A stretch of DNA of 61,659 nt from RYN-428 sp035551995 (GCA_035551995.1 DASZME010000021.1:1-61659); one strand, 5' to 3'; counted from the first letter of the stretch, positions 15,434 to 25,521 are shown. Notes: generated by a model from the sequence alone, not told the origin. Program-made: numbers and translations.

Positions 15434-18391
15434 TCAACCGCCAAATCCACGGCCGCCGCCCAAGAGGCTGGCGACGGCGCCAAGCACGCCGCCGGCGCTC
15501 GGGGCGCCGTTACTCGCGCCGCTCTTCCCGTTTCCGCCGCCGGATCCGAACACGCCGCCCCAGCCGGTCGGCGGGGTGAATGCCGTCACGCTGACGATCT
15601 GCGTGTTGTCCAGGGCCGAATATTGGATGTGCACCTGCGCGCCGACCGTCACGCCGCTGAGCGCGCCGGTCGCTCCGTTTACCGTGATCGCCGCGCCGCT
15701 CGGTATCGTTACGGTCGTCGACGCGCCGCCGCCGTCGGGGGTGAGCGTGATCGTATCGGCGGTGGTATCGACGGCGGTCACCTCTCCGCCGAGCCCCTTG
15801 CCCGTTGCCTTGATCGACGTGACCGTGATTGGCGTGGTGGAACTCAGTTTGAGAATGATTTGATCGCCGACGGCAAGCGAGCCAAGCGTTGCGGCAGCGC
15901 CGTCGGCGGTAATCGTGGCGGCGGCGCCGAGCGTGTACGTCGTCTGCGTCGGAGTACTCGAATCATACCCGCCGCTGGAGAGCGTGATCGTATTGGCGGT
16001 GGCGTCGACGCTGACGAGCGCGCCGAAGGCGACGCTGTTTTGATGGCCGGCGCCGGGTCCTCCGCCTGTTGCGGTGGGGATCGTGAAATCGTTGACCTTG
16101 CTGACCGTTGTGTTGTCCAGCGCGGAATATTGGACGTGAACCTGTGAGCCTACGGCCACGCCGGCGAGCGTTCCACTGGCGCCGCCCACGGTGATCGTCG
16201 CGCCGGACGTAATCGTGATCGTCGTCGAAGCGCTTCCGTCGTCGGGCGTTAAAGTAATTGTATCGGCGGTGGTATCGACGGCGGTCACCTTGCCGTTGAG
16301 CGTCTTGCCGGTCGCCTTTACGGTGGCGACGGTCGCGGGCGTCGTCGAATTCAGCGAGAGGACAACGCTATCCCCGACCGCAAGCGCGCTGAGCGTGGCG
16401 GTGGCGCCGTCGGCGGTAATCGTGGCGGTGGAGGCGAGCGTGTAGGTCGTTTGTGTTCCGGAGGCCGATCCGTGGCCCGCGCCGGAGAGGGTGATCGCGC
16501 CGGCGGCGCTGTCGACGCTGACGAGCGTGCCGACGACGGTATTGGCGTTGTGATGATTACCGCCGGGGACGGCGGGTAAGGCAAAGTCGTTCACGCTGGT
16601 GATCGCGGTATTGTCCAGCGCGGAATACTGGATATGAACCAGCGACCCGGTGGTGACGCCGGCGAGCGTGCCGGCGGCGCCGTCGATGTTGATCGTGGCC
16701 GTTGACGGAATCGTGACGGTCGTGGAGGCGCCTGCGTCCCCGGGCGTCACGGTGATCGTGCCGGCGGTGGTATCCACGGCGGTGACGCTTCCGTCCAGCG
16801 TTTTGCCGATGGCTTTGACGGCGGTGACGGTGGCCGGCGTCGAGGCGCCGAGGGTGAGCAAAATCTGATCGCCCACCGCCAACGCGCCAAGCGTGGCGGC
16901 GGCGCTGTCGGCGGAAACCGTGGCGGTGGAGGCGAGCGTATAGGTCGTCGATGTTCCGCTGGAATCAAACGGGTTGGAAAGCGTGATGGTGTCGGCGGCG
17001 GTATCGACGCTAACAAGCGTGCCGAAGCTGATATGTTGGCCGATGCCGCCCCATCCGAAGCCAGAACTTCCAGCGCCGCCCGCGGGTTTCGTGCGCGCGG
17101 TCACGCTTAACGCCGTCGTGGCGCTCAGCGCCGACAGCTGGACCTTCACCGACGAGCCGGCGACAATGCCGGCGAGGGTTGCGGTCGCGCCGTCGAGGGT
17201 GAGGGTCGCCGACGAAGGAATCGTGTAGGTGGCGGAGGCGCCGCCGTTTCGCGGGGTAAGGGTGATCGTGCCGGCGGTTGTGTCGACGGCGGTAATCGAT
17301 CCGCCGACCTTGGCGCCGGTCGCGACGACACCCGTAACCGCGGCCGGCGTGGCGGCGTTCAGTGTCAGCGCGATTGCATCGCCGTCGGCCAGCGCGCCCA
17401 GCGCGGCGGCGGCGCCGTCGGCGGTGATCGTGGCGCTGGGGTCGAGCGTATACGTCGTCGGCGTGGCGGCGGCGCCTTTGTCGGAGGGGGTCGAAATCGT
17501 AATGGTGTCGGCCGTCGTGTCGACGCTGACGAGCATGCCGTGAGCGGTCGTGGAAGAGACCGGAGCGCTGGTCGTGGCGCCGGAGGATGTGGTGGGAGTA
17601 TCCGAAATATCCGAAGTGCCCGAGCCGCTGGAACTGTCCGAGCCGGTGGAGGTTCCCGCGGCCGGCGTCGCGGCGCCGTTCCCGGTCGAAGCCGAACCGG
17701 CGTTTACTGTCGAACCGGAATTTGTCGTGGCGGGTGGGTTGCCGTTACTGACCAGGCCGGCGCCGGTCTTGGAATGCGATGCGACGCTGACCACGGTCGT
17801 TCCGCTCAGCGGTGAAAATTGAAGATGGACGATCGAGCCCACGCTGATATCCGCCAGCGCCCCGGCGGCATGATTGACGGTGATCGTAGCGGCGGCGGGA
17901 ATCGTATAGCTTACCGCCGCCGACGAACGACCGGTCGTCAGTGAAATGGTTCCCGCCGACGCATCGACCGCGGCAACCACGCCAGTAACCTTCGTGGGGG
18001 TGGCTTTGATAGCCGTAGCGGTCGTCGCGTCAGTCGAGCTGACGGTCAAGACGACTTTCACCCCCGCGACCAGTTGCCCCAGCGTCACGGCCTTTCCACT
18101 GGCCGTGATCGTGGCGGCCGGATCGAGGTTATACGTCGTCTGCGTGGCCGAGCCCGCCGCCCCGCCGGTTGATATCGTCACGGTGTCGGCGCCGGTATCG
18201 ACGCCGACGACGGTGCCGCCGACGTGAAGATGCGAGACCTCGGCGTGGACGCCGGTCGATGAATGACCGGCAACTTCTGCATGCTCGACCGCGGCGGAGA
18301 GAAGCCGGCGGTCTTCCAACCCCTCGATCGAAGCTCGATTTTCAGCGGCTTGAATCGAACGCGACGCGATTCCACGACGGAAAAAGAACAT
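15434..18391 (-). CDS. LEPR-XLL surface protein with tandem DUF5666-like repeats
   Basis: About 985 residues from the ATG at 18391, chosen for its GAGGAG site seven bases upstream. SIEGLEDRRLLSAA near residues 22-35 is the LEPR-XLL-type motif. The rest is about six copies of a 130-150-residue unit made of two half-units. The first half reads GTLVSVDTAADTITLS, then a TTYTL strand, ADGAAATLGALAVGDQI and TPATVTAVKATG. The second reads G.VTAVDTTAGTITLTP, TTVTIPSGATI, G.LAGV..GS.VHVQYSALD. The pattern resembles DUF5666-type beta-barrel domains. A Ser/Thr/Gly linker (around residues 230-280) follows the first unit, and the C-terminus is glycine-rich and ends GRGFGG. There are no catalytic signatures. 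It is likely a structural surface protein. Low sequence complexity may make the assembly of this gene delicate. Confidence 0.8.
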   Translation of the reverse strand: MFFFRRGIASRSIQAAENRASIEGLEDRRLLSAAVEHAEVAGHSSTGVHAEVSHLHVGGTVVGVDTGADTVTISTGGAAGSATQTTYNLDPAATITASGKAVTLGQLVAGVKVVLTVSSTDATTATAIKATPTKVTGVVAAVDASAGTISLTTGRSSAAVSYTIPAAATITVNHAAGALADISVGSIVHLQFSPLSGTTVVSVASHSKTGAGLVSNGNPPATTNSGSTVNAGSASTGNGAATPAAGTSTGSDSSSGSGTSDISDTPTTSSGATTSAPVSSTTAHGMLVSVDTTADTITISTPSDKGAAATPTTYTLDPSATITADGAAAALGALADGDAIALTLNAATPAAVTGVVATGAKVGGSITAVDTTAGTITLTPRNGGASATYTIPSSATLTLDGATATLAGIVAGSSVKVQLSALSATTALSVTARTKPAGGAGSSGFGWGGIGQHISFGTLVSVDTAADTITLSNPFDSSGTSTTYTLASTATVSADSAAATLGALAVGDQILLTLGASTPATVTAVKAIGKTLDGSVTAVDTTAGTITVTPGDAGASTTVTIPSTATINIDGAAGTLAGVTTGSLVHIQYSALDNTAITSVNDFALPAVPGGNHHNANTVVGTLVSVDSAAGAITLSGAGHGSASGTQTTYTLASTATITADGATATLSALAVGDSVVLSLNSTTPATVATVKATGKTLNGKVTAVDTTADTITLTPDDGSASTTITITSGATITVGGASGTLAGVAVGSQVHVQYSALDNTTVSKVNDFTIPTATGGGPGAGHQNSVAFGALVSVDATANTITLSSGGYDSSTPTQTTYTLGAAATITADGAAATLGSLAVGDQIILKLSSTTPITVTSIKATGKGLGGEVTAVDTTADTITLTPDGGGASTTVTIPSGAAITVNGATGALSGVTVGAQVHIQYSALDNTQIVSVTAFTPPTGWGGVFGSGGGNGKSGASNGAPSAGGVLGAVASLLGGGRGFGG

Positions 18392-18759
18392 GGTTGACTC
18401 CTCGTAATCCTGATCCCAGGGTAGCAATAATCGAAGATACCTTCCACACTATGAAACAGTCATGAGATGGTTCCTTTGGGTCCGAGGTTTCTTCCAGAAA
18501 AATCGTCGCGGCTAAAAAGCCAACTCCGGAATCCCATGGCCGCGGTCAGCAAACATGCGCAAAAACATCGCCGTGCGCTATTGTAACAAATGTCCGCGCC
18601 GGCACGCCTGAAACAAACCACTTGTTCCATTTATTTTCGCCGGTGCTCATTTGAACGGCCGTTTCACCCCTTTTCGGATTCACGGCGCCGACGGCATGAA
18701 AATTGTGTAATCGTGTTAACGTAATGTCCGGCGACGCCAGGCGCGGAGAGGAAGCGGGC
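18392..18759. other. Divergent intergenic region
   Basis: This holds the promoters of the leftward surface-protein gene and the rightward amidase gene. GAGGAG at 18399-18404 (minus strand) and GAGAGGAAG before 18760 are their ribosome-binding sites. I see no other gene and no clear operator. Confidence 0.4.
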
Positions 18760-20226
18760 ATGTCGAGCACCTCGAATCTCAATGCGTTCAGTTCAGCGGC
18801 GGAGATGGCCGACGCCCTTCGACGCCGCCACTGTTCGGCGCGCGAACTGCTCGAAGCCCACATCCGCCGGATCGAGCGATTTGATCCGGCGCTCAATTCA
18901 ATCGTCATTCAGGATATCGAGCGCGCTCACCGCGATGCCGCCGCCGCGGACGATCGGCTTTCCCGCGGCGATGCCTCCCCATGGCTTGGCGTTCCGATAA
19001 CGATTAAGGAATCGATCGATGTCCAGGGCCTTGCCTCCACCGCGGGCGTTCCTCATCGCCGTGGCCACGTGGCCGAGCGCGACGCGCTCACCGTCGCCCG
19101 CCTTCGATCGGCTGGCGCGGTAATTCTCGGCAAGACCAATGTCTGCACCTGGCTGGCCGATTTCAATGCCGACAACCCCGTCTATGGCCGCACCAATAAT
19201 CCCTTCGACCTCACGCGAACCCCCGGCGGAAGTTCGGGCGGGTCGGCGTCTCTTGCCGCCGGTCTCACCGCGATGGACCTCGGCAGCGACCTTGGCGGGT
19301 CGCTCCGCGTTCCCGCCGCCTTCTGCGGACTCTACGGCCATCGCCCCAGCGAAACCACCGTTCCCAACAGCGGCCACTTCCCCGGCTCGTCGCTCCCCAA
19401 CGCCGCCGCCGTCATGGCCATCCAGGGACCGCAAACGCGAACGGCCGGCGACCTTGCACTGGCCTTTGATACGATCGCCGGCCCCGACGTGGGAATGGAG
19501 ATCGGCTGGAAATGCCGCCTGCCCGCCGCGCGATTTGAACGCCTCAAGGATTTCCGCGTCGCCGTCATCGCTCCGCAGCCATGGCTTGCCGTGGACGGCG
19601 AGATCCAGGCCGCCCTCGACCGTGTCGCCGCCCATCTGGTTCAACTGGGCGCGCAGGTTCGGCCGCTGCATCCCCCGCCGATCGATCTCGCCGAATCCTA
19701 CGCCCTGTTTCGATCGATGATGGCGGTCATGGTTTCCTCGCGGTGGCCGGCGGAGCGCCGCGCTCAAGTCGCCTTTCAAAAGCGCGCCGGCGGCGATCGC
19801 TTTCAACTCGCCGAATCCCACGGCTTCCAGGCGACCAGCGGCGACTACCTTCTTTTTCATGAACGGCGCGAAGCTATCCGTGCCGCGTGGCGCGGCTTGT
19901 TTCGCGATTACGACGTGCTCCTCACCCCCGCCACGATCACCGTCGCGTTTGAACACACGACCGTTCCGCCCGGCGATCGCCGCCTAACCATCGACGGCCG
20001 CGAAATGGAATTCGACTACATGAGCTTCTATCCCGGCCTCAGCAACCTCCCCGGCCATCCCGCCACGGCCTTTCCCGCCGGATTCAACGCCGCCGGCCTT
20101 CCGATCGGCCTGCAGGCGATCGGCCCATTTCTCGAAGACCGCACGGCGATCCGATTTGCGCAGCTGCTGGAAAATGAGCTCGGCGGGTTTACGCCGCCCA
20201 AAAATTACGTTCAGGAATTGCTCTGA
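18760..20226 (+). CDS. Amidase (amidase-signature family)
   Basis: A hydrolase of carboxamide bonds, about 488 residues, the usual family length. The Ser-cisSer-Lys triad is visible: Lys83 in PITIKESIDV, cis-Ser158 in GGSSGGSASLAAG, and nucleophile Ser181 in DLGGSLRVPAAFCG. The C-terminal part (FYPGLSNLPGHPATAFPAG, then GLPIGLQAIG) is also typical. The ATG at 18760 is preferred over an upstream TTG at 18703 because GAGAGGAAG lies just before it. No signal peptide is seen, so it is probably cytoplasmic. It lacks gatB/gatC neighbours and does not look like GatA; the substrate is unknown. It is convergent with the next gene. Confidence 0.9.
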   Translation: MSSTSNLNAFSSAAEMADALRRRHCSARELLEAHIRRIERFDPALNSIVIQDIERAHRDAAAADDRLSRGDASPWLGVPITIKESIDVQGLASTAGVPHRRGHVAERDALTVARLRSAGAVILGKTNVCTWLADFNADNPVYGRTNNPFDLTRTPGGSSGGSASLAAGLTAMDLGSDLGGSLRVPAAFCGLYGHRPSETTVPNSGHFPGSSLPNAAAVMAIQGPQTRTAGDLALAFDTIAGPDVGMEIGWKCRLPAARFERLKDFRVAVIAPQPWLAVDGEIQAALDRVAAHLVQLGAQVRPLHPPPIDLAESYALFRSMMAVMVSSRWPAERRAQVAFQKRAGGDRFQLAESHGFQATSGDYLLFHERREAIRAAWRGLFRDYDVLLTPATITVAFEHTTVPPGDRRLTIDGREMEFDYMSFYPGLSNLPGHPATAFPAGFNAAGLPIGLQAIGPFLEDRTAIRFAQLLENELGGFTPPKNYVQELL

Positions 20227-20291
20227 TGAGTCCCTCGGGAAATCCGTCCAGGCCATCGCGCCGGGGTCTCCGTGAACACCTCGTATTGCTC

Positions 20292-22808
20292 TTAATTCGC
20301 GTACCTGAAGTCGATCGACGCAAACAGCGCGTGAAACACCATCGCCCATCCGTCGCGCGCACCGGCGCCATTGGAATCCTTCACGAACTCCAGCATTAAC
20401 TTCAGCTCACGTTCGGTCGGTTCCCGGCTCAACGTCAGGCGATATGCGCGAACGACGCGCGAAGCATCGTCGGTGCAAGTTTTATCGGCAAGAAGTTCAG
20501 CGGCGGCATGGCTGGCCTGGTCGATCACGAACGCGCTGTTCAGCATGAACAGCGCCTGAGGCGCAACGGTGCTGACATTGCGACGGCCAGTGCTGACGCT
20601 TGGGTCGGCGCAATCGAACGCTTCAAAAAGTTCGGGGGCCGCGTTGCGGAACGCGGGCAGATAGACGCTCGCGCACCTGGCGTTCTGTCGATAGCCAAAA
20701 TCCGCCGTCAGGCCCGGTTTGTAGGATGGGCCTCCGGCCTCGTCGGAAAGTTGGCCGCTGATCGTCAGCATGGCGTCGCGGATGCACTCGGCGTCCAGGC
20801 GCCGGCGGTTCATGCGCCAAACCCGCCGATTCTCCGGATCGGCCGCGCGATTCCGCGCGTCGTCGGCGCTGGAGAGCCGATAGGCGTGCGAAAGAACGAT
20901 TCGGCGGACCAGCGACTTGAGCGACCATTTGTCGGCGACGAATCGCGTCGCCAGATAATCCAGGAGTTGAGGATCGGACGGCTGTTCGCCGGTGGTTCCG
21001 AAGTTGTCGACGGTGCGGACGATGCCGGCGCCAAAGAGCCAGTGCCAGGCGCGGTTGGCCATCACCCGCGCCGGGAGCGGGTTTTGCGGGTCGGCCAGCC
21101 ACTCGCCTAATTCACGGCGGCCGCTTTCGCCGGGGCCGATTACTGGGGTCGAAGTCATCGAAATAACGTGAAGAAATCCGCGCGGCACGACGTCGCCCAG
21201 CGAATGGACGTTGCCGCGAATGTGGACGCGCGTATCGGAAATTTGCTTGCTCTCGCGCACGCCTTCGATGGTTTCGCGCGCGGGGCCGGCGGCGATCAGC
21301 GTCTTCAGCTCGGCTTCCAGCTTCTTGACGCGCGGATCGTTGGCCGCCGACGCCCTGGAGCGGGCGGCCGAAGATCCGGCCACGGCGCCGGCCCCCGTCG
21401 CGTCAGCCGGTAAAAATTGGACGGCGTCGGCGGTCACCCGCCCGTCGGCGTCTTCATTGGAAACAAGCACGTATGCCTGTCCGCCCTTCTCGAAATTGTG
21501 ACGGCCGAGGGATATGAAATGCCCGTCCGCCGGCGGCGCCATCCGTTCGTCGACGACGGTTTTTTTGTCGCCATCGGCGCTGAAAACGGTGACCGCGACG
21601 TTGCTCGCGCGGTTCCCGCCGGGGGTATAGGCGAATCGGACTTCGTATGTGCCGGACTCGATGGCTTCGGGGGAAAACGTGAGCGTCTTGGATTCGACGC
21701 GATCGTTGTCGTCGCTGAGGTAGCCGTCGCCGATGTACGATTTGACGAACGTCGAATGTTTCCACGTCCCTACTCGCCTGGCGTGCGCGTCGTCGACCAC
21801 GATGCCCGGCAGATCCGCCACCGCCACCACTTTGCCGACGATTCCGTTTGGACCGGCCGCCCTGGCCAGCGACTGGCGAGCCTGGGCGATTTTCATTTGC
21901 AGGTCGGCGACAGCGGTTTCGTGTTTTTTCAGAATCGTCTCGCGAGCCGGATCGACCGGCAGCGGAATCTCCAAGTGCTTTGATACATTGGCGTGTTCCA
22001 TCGCCTGCGTGCTGTGAAGGATGCCGGCCATCGCGTAATAGTCGCGGGTCGAAATCGGGTCAAATTTATGATCGTGGCAGCGGGCGCAGCCGATCGTCTG
22101 GGCGAGAAAGCCGGAACTGATGGCGTTGATCTGCTCGTCCACCACGTCCATTTCAAGCTGCTTCTTGTCCTGCTCTTCGAGATTGACGTTGCCGAGCACA
22201 AGATACTCGGTGGCGATCAACTGGCGGCGGCGATCGTCGATGGAATCGGCGGGCAACAAATCGCCGGCGACCTGCTCGCGCATGAATTGATCGAACGGCC
22301 GATCGCGATTGAAGGCGTCAATGACATAATCTCGATATCGCCACGCGTCCTTCAGCAAAAAACCGCGAAGCGTAAGCGACTCGCCAAAACGGGCGACGTC
22401 GAGCCAGTGTCTTCCCCAGCGCTGCCCGAACCGAGGGGAGGCAAGCAGTTTATCGACGAGGCGTTCGACGCGATCGGCGGAAGGATCGTGGGTAAATTCC
22501 CCGATCGCTTCCGGCGTCGGCGGCACGCCGACGAGATCGAAATAGAGCCGGCGGATCAAGACGCCGGGCGTGGCGTCGGGCGCCGGCTGAAGCCCCCTGG
22601 ATTCAAGATTCGCGAGAATGAATCGGTCGATGTCCCCGCTCGGCCAGGACTCGTCACGCACGCGCGGCGCAATGGGATGTTGAATTTGCCGATATGACCA
22701 ATACTGCGGAGCGGAGAGGTCCGGCGCGGCGCCCGCGTGGGCGGCATCCGTCGCCGCCAACCCGGCCACGCAACTCAACGCGATGATGACACCACCGACT
22801 CGATTCAT
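20292..22808 (-). CDS. PSCyt2/PSD1 (DUF1549/DUF1553) protein with golvesin-like insert
   Basis: A planctomycete-type secreted protein of 838 residues. After a signal peptide (to about residue 27) the PSCyt2 domain runs to about 270 and includes FGQRWGRHWLDVARFGES and the CxxCH motif in GCARCHDHKFDP. A coiled segment (about 300-325) and an inserted golvesin/Xly-type carbohydrate-binding-like domain (about 330-470; phrases GTYEVRFAYTPGGNRASNV and ADGRVTADAVQFLP) come next. The PSD1 domain follows (about 560-830; NPLPARVMANRAWHWLFGAG, and WRMNRRRLDAECIRDAML). Such proteins are numerous in planctomycetes and are often thought to serve in complex-polysaccharide breakdown. A paired DUF1501 gene, the usual neighbour, is absent. 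The CxxCH could bind haem, but this is unproven. Confidence 0.9.
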   Translation of the reverse strand: MNRVGGVIIALSCVAGLAATDAAHAGAAPDLSAPQYWSYRQIQHPIAPRVRDESWPSGDIDRFILANLESRGLQPAPDATPGVLIRRLYFDLVGVPPTPEAIGEFTHDPSADRVERLVDKLLASPRFGQRWGRHWLDVARFGESLTLRGFLLKDAWRYRDYVIDAFNRDRPFDQFMREQVAGDLLPADSIDDRRRQLIATEYLVLGNVNLEEQDKKQLEMDVVDEQINAISSGFLAQTIGCARCHDHKFDPISTRDYYAMAGILHSTQAMEHANVSKHLEIPLPVDPARETILKKHETAVADLQMKIAQARQSLARAAGPNGIVGKVVAVADLPGIVVDDAHARRVGTWKHSTFVKSYIGDGYLSDDNDRVESKTLTFSPEAIESGTYEVRFAYTPGGNRASNVAVTVFSADGDKKTVVDERMAPPADGHFISLGRHNFEKGGQAYVLVSNEDADGRVTADAVQFLPADATGAGAVAGSSAARSRASAANDPRVKKLEAELKTLIAAGPARETIEGVRESKQISDTRVHIRGNVHSLGDVVPRGFLHVISMTSTPVIGPGESGRRELGEWLADPQNPLPARVMANRAWHWLFGAGIVRTVDNFGTTGEQPSDPQLLDYLATRFVADKWSLKSLVRRIVLSHAYRLSSADDARNRAADPENRRVWRMNRRRLDAECIRDAMLTISGQLSDEAGGPSYKPGLTADFGYRQNARCASVYLPAFRNAAPELFEAFDCADPSVSTGRRNVSTVAPQALFMLNSAFVIDQASHAAAELLADKTCTDDASRVVRAYRLTLSREPTERELKLMLEFVKDSNGAGARDGWAMVFHALFASIDFRYAN

Positions 22809-22864
22809 AAAACAGAATCCGTCCGCTCCGCGCGTAGTTACTATTTTTCTTTCCGGATGTTGCG

Positions 22865-24115
22865 TCAGGGCGATGTGTTTCCCGGCGGCCAGGTGTGCGG
22901 ACCGTTATCGTATCGCAGCATTCTGAAGTAGTAAGTCGCTTCCCCCTGGGCCGGCACATCCAACCCGCGCCATTCCTGATACAACCCAGGCACGCCGGGG
23001 AAATCCACGGTTACATCGTGCCTTCCCGGCGGAAGCGACAACGGAAGAATGAACGTCGTGCGCGGCAGCATCTCCCATTGGCGGATGTCGGCATGGCTGG
23101 TGGCTCGCATCGCCAGACCGCCGGCGATCAGCCCCAGCGCGATATACGGGTTGGCGTGGCGATCGACCGCGCCATAGGTAAGCCCCCCGGCGATCAGGGC
23201 GGCGCCGAGGCCGGATTTGACGGCGCGGATCGTGTCGATGCTCTGCCACCGCCGATCCTGGGCCAGCGCCAGCAGATCGACCGGCGGCCGATTGATGCCG
23301 TCCAGATCGACTTGTCGTCCGTCGACGGCGACGATCGGCAACGGGATCGGACCCTCTTCGGCCGGCGTCGGCACGAAGCCGACGATCGCGCCGGAGGCGG
23401 TCGTCGCTTTCAGGGGGCCGCGGCCGAAGTCCACGGCCAGAAGAATATTCGACCGCTGATTCCGCCGCGCGTCGGCGACCGGCGCGAGAAAAGGACTTAG
23501 TTCGACCGTGCGGTCAAACGCTTTCTGGGCGTCTTCGTAACGACCGAGTCGCTGCAGCGATTTGCCGAGCATCAGGTAGACCAGCGCGAAATCACTTTCC
23601 TGTTCGCGGTAGGCGTCAGTCTTGTCGGCGCCCTCGCCATAGTCACGGAGCTTGAACGCGGCGTTCTCGAAGCACGCGCGGGCGTTGTTGTAATCGTGCC
23701 GCATGTAGTAGATCAGGCCCAGGTAAAAATTCACCATCGCCCGCTCGAACGGCTCGCCCTTCCAAACCTTGATGTTTTCGGAAATGACGGTGGCGCCCAG
23801 CGTTCGCCCGCCGTTGTTGACGCCGACGCTGTTGATGACTTCGTAGGCTCGCATGAACGCGTCCTCGGCGGTGTTCAGGTCGTATCGCGCGAGGGCGACG
23901 GAGCCGAGCCGGGCATTGTTCAACACGAAGTTTTCGTCGGTCTTGCGGGCGAGGGGCTCGAGAATCCGTTCGGCGGCGGCGTAGTCGTCCATGTAATAGT
24001 CGGTGACCGCGTTTTCGGCGCTGCGCACCGATTGCGATTCGCATCCCTGCAAAAATCCGGCGCAAACCGCCATCAGAAGAATAAAGAAGCTATTATTCGG
24101 CGTTAGACTTCGCAT
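22865..24115 (-). CDS. TPR lipoprotein, COG3014-like
   Basis: A 416-residue lipoprotein with an N-terminal signal ending in the lipobox LQGC near residue 26. TPR-like helices follow (about 40-225: FYLGLIYYMRHDYNNARACF, LMLGKSLQRLGRYEDAQKAF), then a hydrophobic patch at about 300-335 and a C-terminal beta region with LPPGRHDVTVDF. This layout resembles COG3014 lipoproteins, which are often encoded beside LpoB homologues. That is the case here: two LpoB-like genes lie just upstream in the same direction (gap 24 bases). It is probably an envelope scaffold for cell-wall synthesis. Family assignment rests on layout and context. Confidence 0.75.
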   Translation of the reverse strand: MRSLTPNNSFFILLMAVCAGFLQGCESQSVRSAENAVTDYYMDDYAAAERILEPLARKTDENFVLNNARLGSVALARYDLNTAEDAFMRAYEVINSVGVNNGGRTLGATVISENIKVWKGEPFERAMVNFYLGLIYYMRHDYNNARACFENAAFKLRDYGEGADKTDAYREQESDFALVYLMLGKSLQRLGRYEDAQKAFDRTVELSPFLAPVADARRNQRSNILLAVDFGRGPLKATTASGAIVGFVPTPAEEGPIPLPIVAVDGRQVDLDGINRPPVDLLALAQDRRWQSIDTIRAVKSGLGAALIAGGLTYGAVDRHANPYIALGLIAGGLAMRATSHADIRQWEMLPRTTFILPLSLPPGRHDVTVDFPGVPGLYQEWRGLDVPAQGEATYYFRMLRYDNGPHTWPPGNTSP

Positions 24116-24139
24116 AGTTCTGAGAATCTCCGCGGCCGA

Positions 24140-24712
24140 TCAATCGAGGAACGCCTTGACCGCCCGTTTTTCCACTTCGTATTTGTCGCTCCACAACACG
24201 GTCCGATCCTTCAGATTCGTCAATTCATAGACGCATAAATAGGCGCTGCTTCGCCCCGTGGAGTTTTCCCGCGTCAACGATCGAAAGTGTGCGGTCAGCG
24301 CATAGTCCGGCTCGATCGCGTCGGGCGACGGACCCAGCGAATCCTCGCGCTCGGTCCTGCGTAGATCGTAAAATTCGTCGCGGTTCATGATCCAGATAAA
24401 CTCCCCCGGATCATGTGAGCTCAGCAACGATCGGACGCGCGACGTAAACGCTTCGGCCTCGCCCCTGGGAAGGATCTCGGCCGTCATCTCATTCTGCGCC
24501 GGCTCGACGACAACCTTCAATTTTCCCCTGGCGGCGATTGCCGCTCTTATCTCCGGGTTGGAAGCGATGCTCGCCGCCATTTGATCGGTCATGCTTTTGA
24601 GGTCCATGCCGCTGAGCGCGGTGTTGTGCCCGCTCTGGACGGCGCTTGTGCATCCGCAGATCGAAAACGAGCAGACCACAAGCGCCGCGGTCAGAAAGTT
24701 GGTCGGAAACAC
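24140..24712 (-). CDS. LpoB-like lipoprotein (penicillin-binding-protein activator family)
   Basis: A 190-residue lipoprotein with lipobox SICGC near residues 17-21. The mature part starts with SGMDLKSMTDQMAASI, followed by strands KLKVVVEPAQNEM and FIWIMNRDEFYDLRR, and ends with YLCVYELTNLKDRTVLWSD and YEVEKRA. This pattern is that of the LpoB/YcfM C-terminal domain, known in E. coli to stimulate PBP1b. The GTG start at 24712 is favoured by GGAG five bases upstream. It belongs to an apparent three-gene operon with its paralogue (24752-25297) and the TPR lipoprotein. The partner synthase is not in the window. Confidence 0.8.
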   Translation of the reverse strand: MFPTNFLTAALVVCSFSICGCTSAVQSGHNTALSGMDLKSMTDQMAASIASNPEIRAAIAARGKLKVVVEPAQNEMTAEILPRGEAEAFTSRVRSLLSSHDPGEFIWIMNRDEFYDLRRTEREDSLGPSPDAIEPDYALTAHFRSLTRENSTGRSSAYLCVYELTNLKDRTVLWSDKYEVEKRAVKAFLD

Positions 24713-24751
24713 GGTATCTCCACATTAACCACGCCGGCGAAACTTGACGGA

Positions 24752-25297
24752 TTAGCGAGGCACGGTCACTTCATAATTCTTGGAGAACACGATCGTGCGG
24801 TTGTGAAGATTGTTCAGGTTGAACTCGAGCAGATAATAATTCGACCCGCGATTCGGCAGATCATGCGCGACGCCGTTCAGTTCGAAATCCGGCTGGATCG
24901 CCGCGGCCGGCGGGCCTGCGTATTGACCGCCGGGGCCTTCCAATTCCTGGTTCCGCATGTCGTGAAACGAAGCGTTATTCTGAATCAGCGTGACGCGGCC
25001 TCGGCTCAACTGAAACAAATTCGTCTTGAGACGGGCGAGAAAAATATTGTAATCGGTGGCGCTGAACCCGCGATCGCTCGTTTCGTCCCGCATGGTTCCC
25101 ACAACAATGGTCCATTGGTGCGTATCGGAATTCAGAGCCGGGTCGGCGAGCAGATCGGCGGCGACCTGGTCAGTGGCGGCCTTGACGTCATGTCCGCTCA
25201 ATCCGCCCGGCCCGTAATCCTCGCGATCGTGACTGCAGCCGGCCAACGCCACCGCCAACACGCTTAAAATCGTCAAACTTTTCCATGCGCTGAACAT
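24752..25297 (-). CDS. LpoB-like lipoprotein, first gene of the operon
   Basis: A 181-residue lipoprotein with lipobox ALAGC around residue 20. LSGHDVKAATDQVAADLL is followed by WTIVVGTMRDETSD, FHDMRNQELEG and, at the C-terminus, YYLLEFNLNNLHNRTIVFSK with NYEV. The order of motifs is the same as in the downstream paralogue and in LpoB/YcfM. AAGGAG sits before the ATG. A divergent YcfL-like gene lies 0.7 kb away; in E. coli ycfL is next to lpoB (ycfM). This context supports a role in activating a peptidoglycan synthase. Residue-level function cannot be shown here. Confidence 0.85.
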   Translation of the reverse strand: MFSAWKSLTILSVLAVALAGCSHDREDYGPGGLSGHDVKAATDQVAADLLADPALNSDTHQWTIVVGTMRDETSDRGFSATDYNIFLARLKTNLFQLSRGRVTLIQNNASFHDMRNQELEGPGGQYAGPPAAAIQPDFELNGVAHDLPNRGSNYYLLEFNLNNLHNRTIVFSKNYEVTVPR

Positions 25298-25521
25298 GAG
25301 CTTCTCCTTGGATCAAAACACCCGGCAAAGCATTATACGTCAACAGTCCCGCGCCCGATCATTCGGCCGCGCCGTTTCGTGTTAGTGTAGACACAATCAA
25401 CCAACCAAAGGCTGATCACGACGAAATTGCCGCGCCTTTCGACGAACGCCAACCGTTTATTCGGCATGCGTGTCTGATCGCTTGACGCGCCTAAAGTATA
25501 AGAATGATCGAGGAGGTCTAA

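Noticed and set aside
15434..18391. CRISPR-like regular repeats
   Set aside because: The repeats are several hundred bases long, diverged and translate into protein units. They are internal gene repeats, not a CRISPR array. No cas gene is present.
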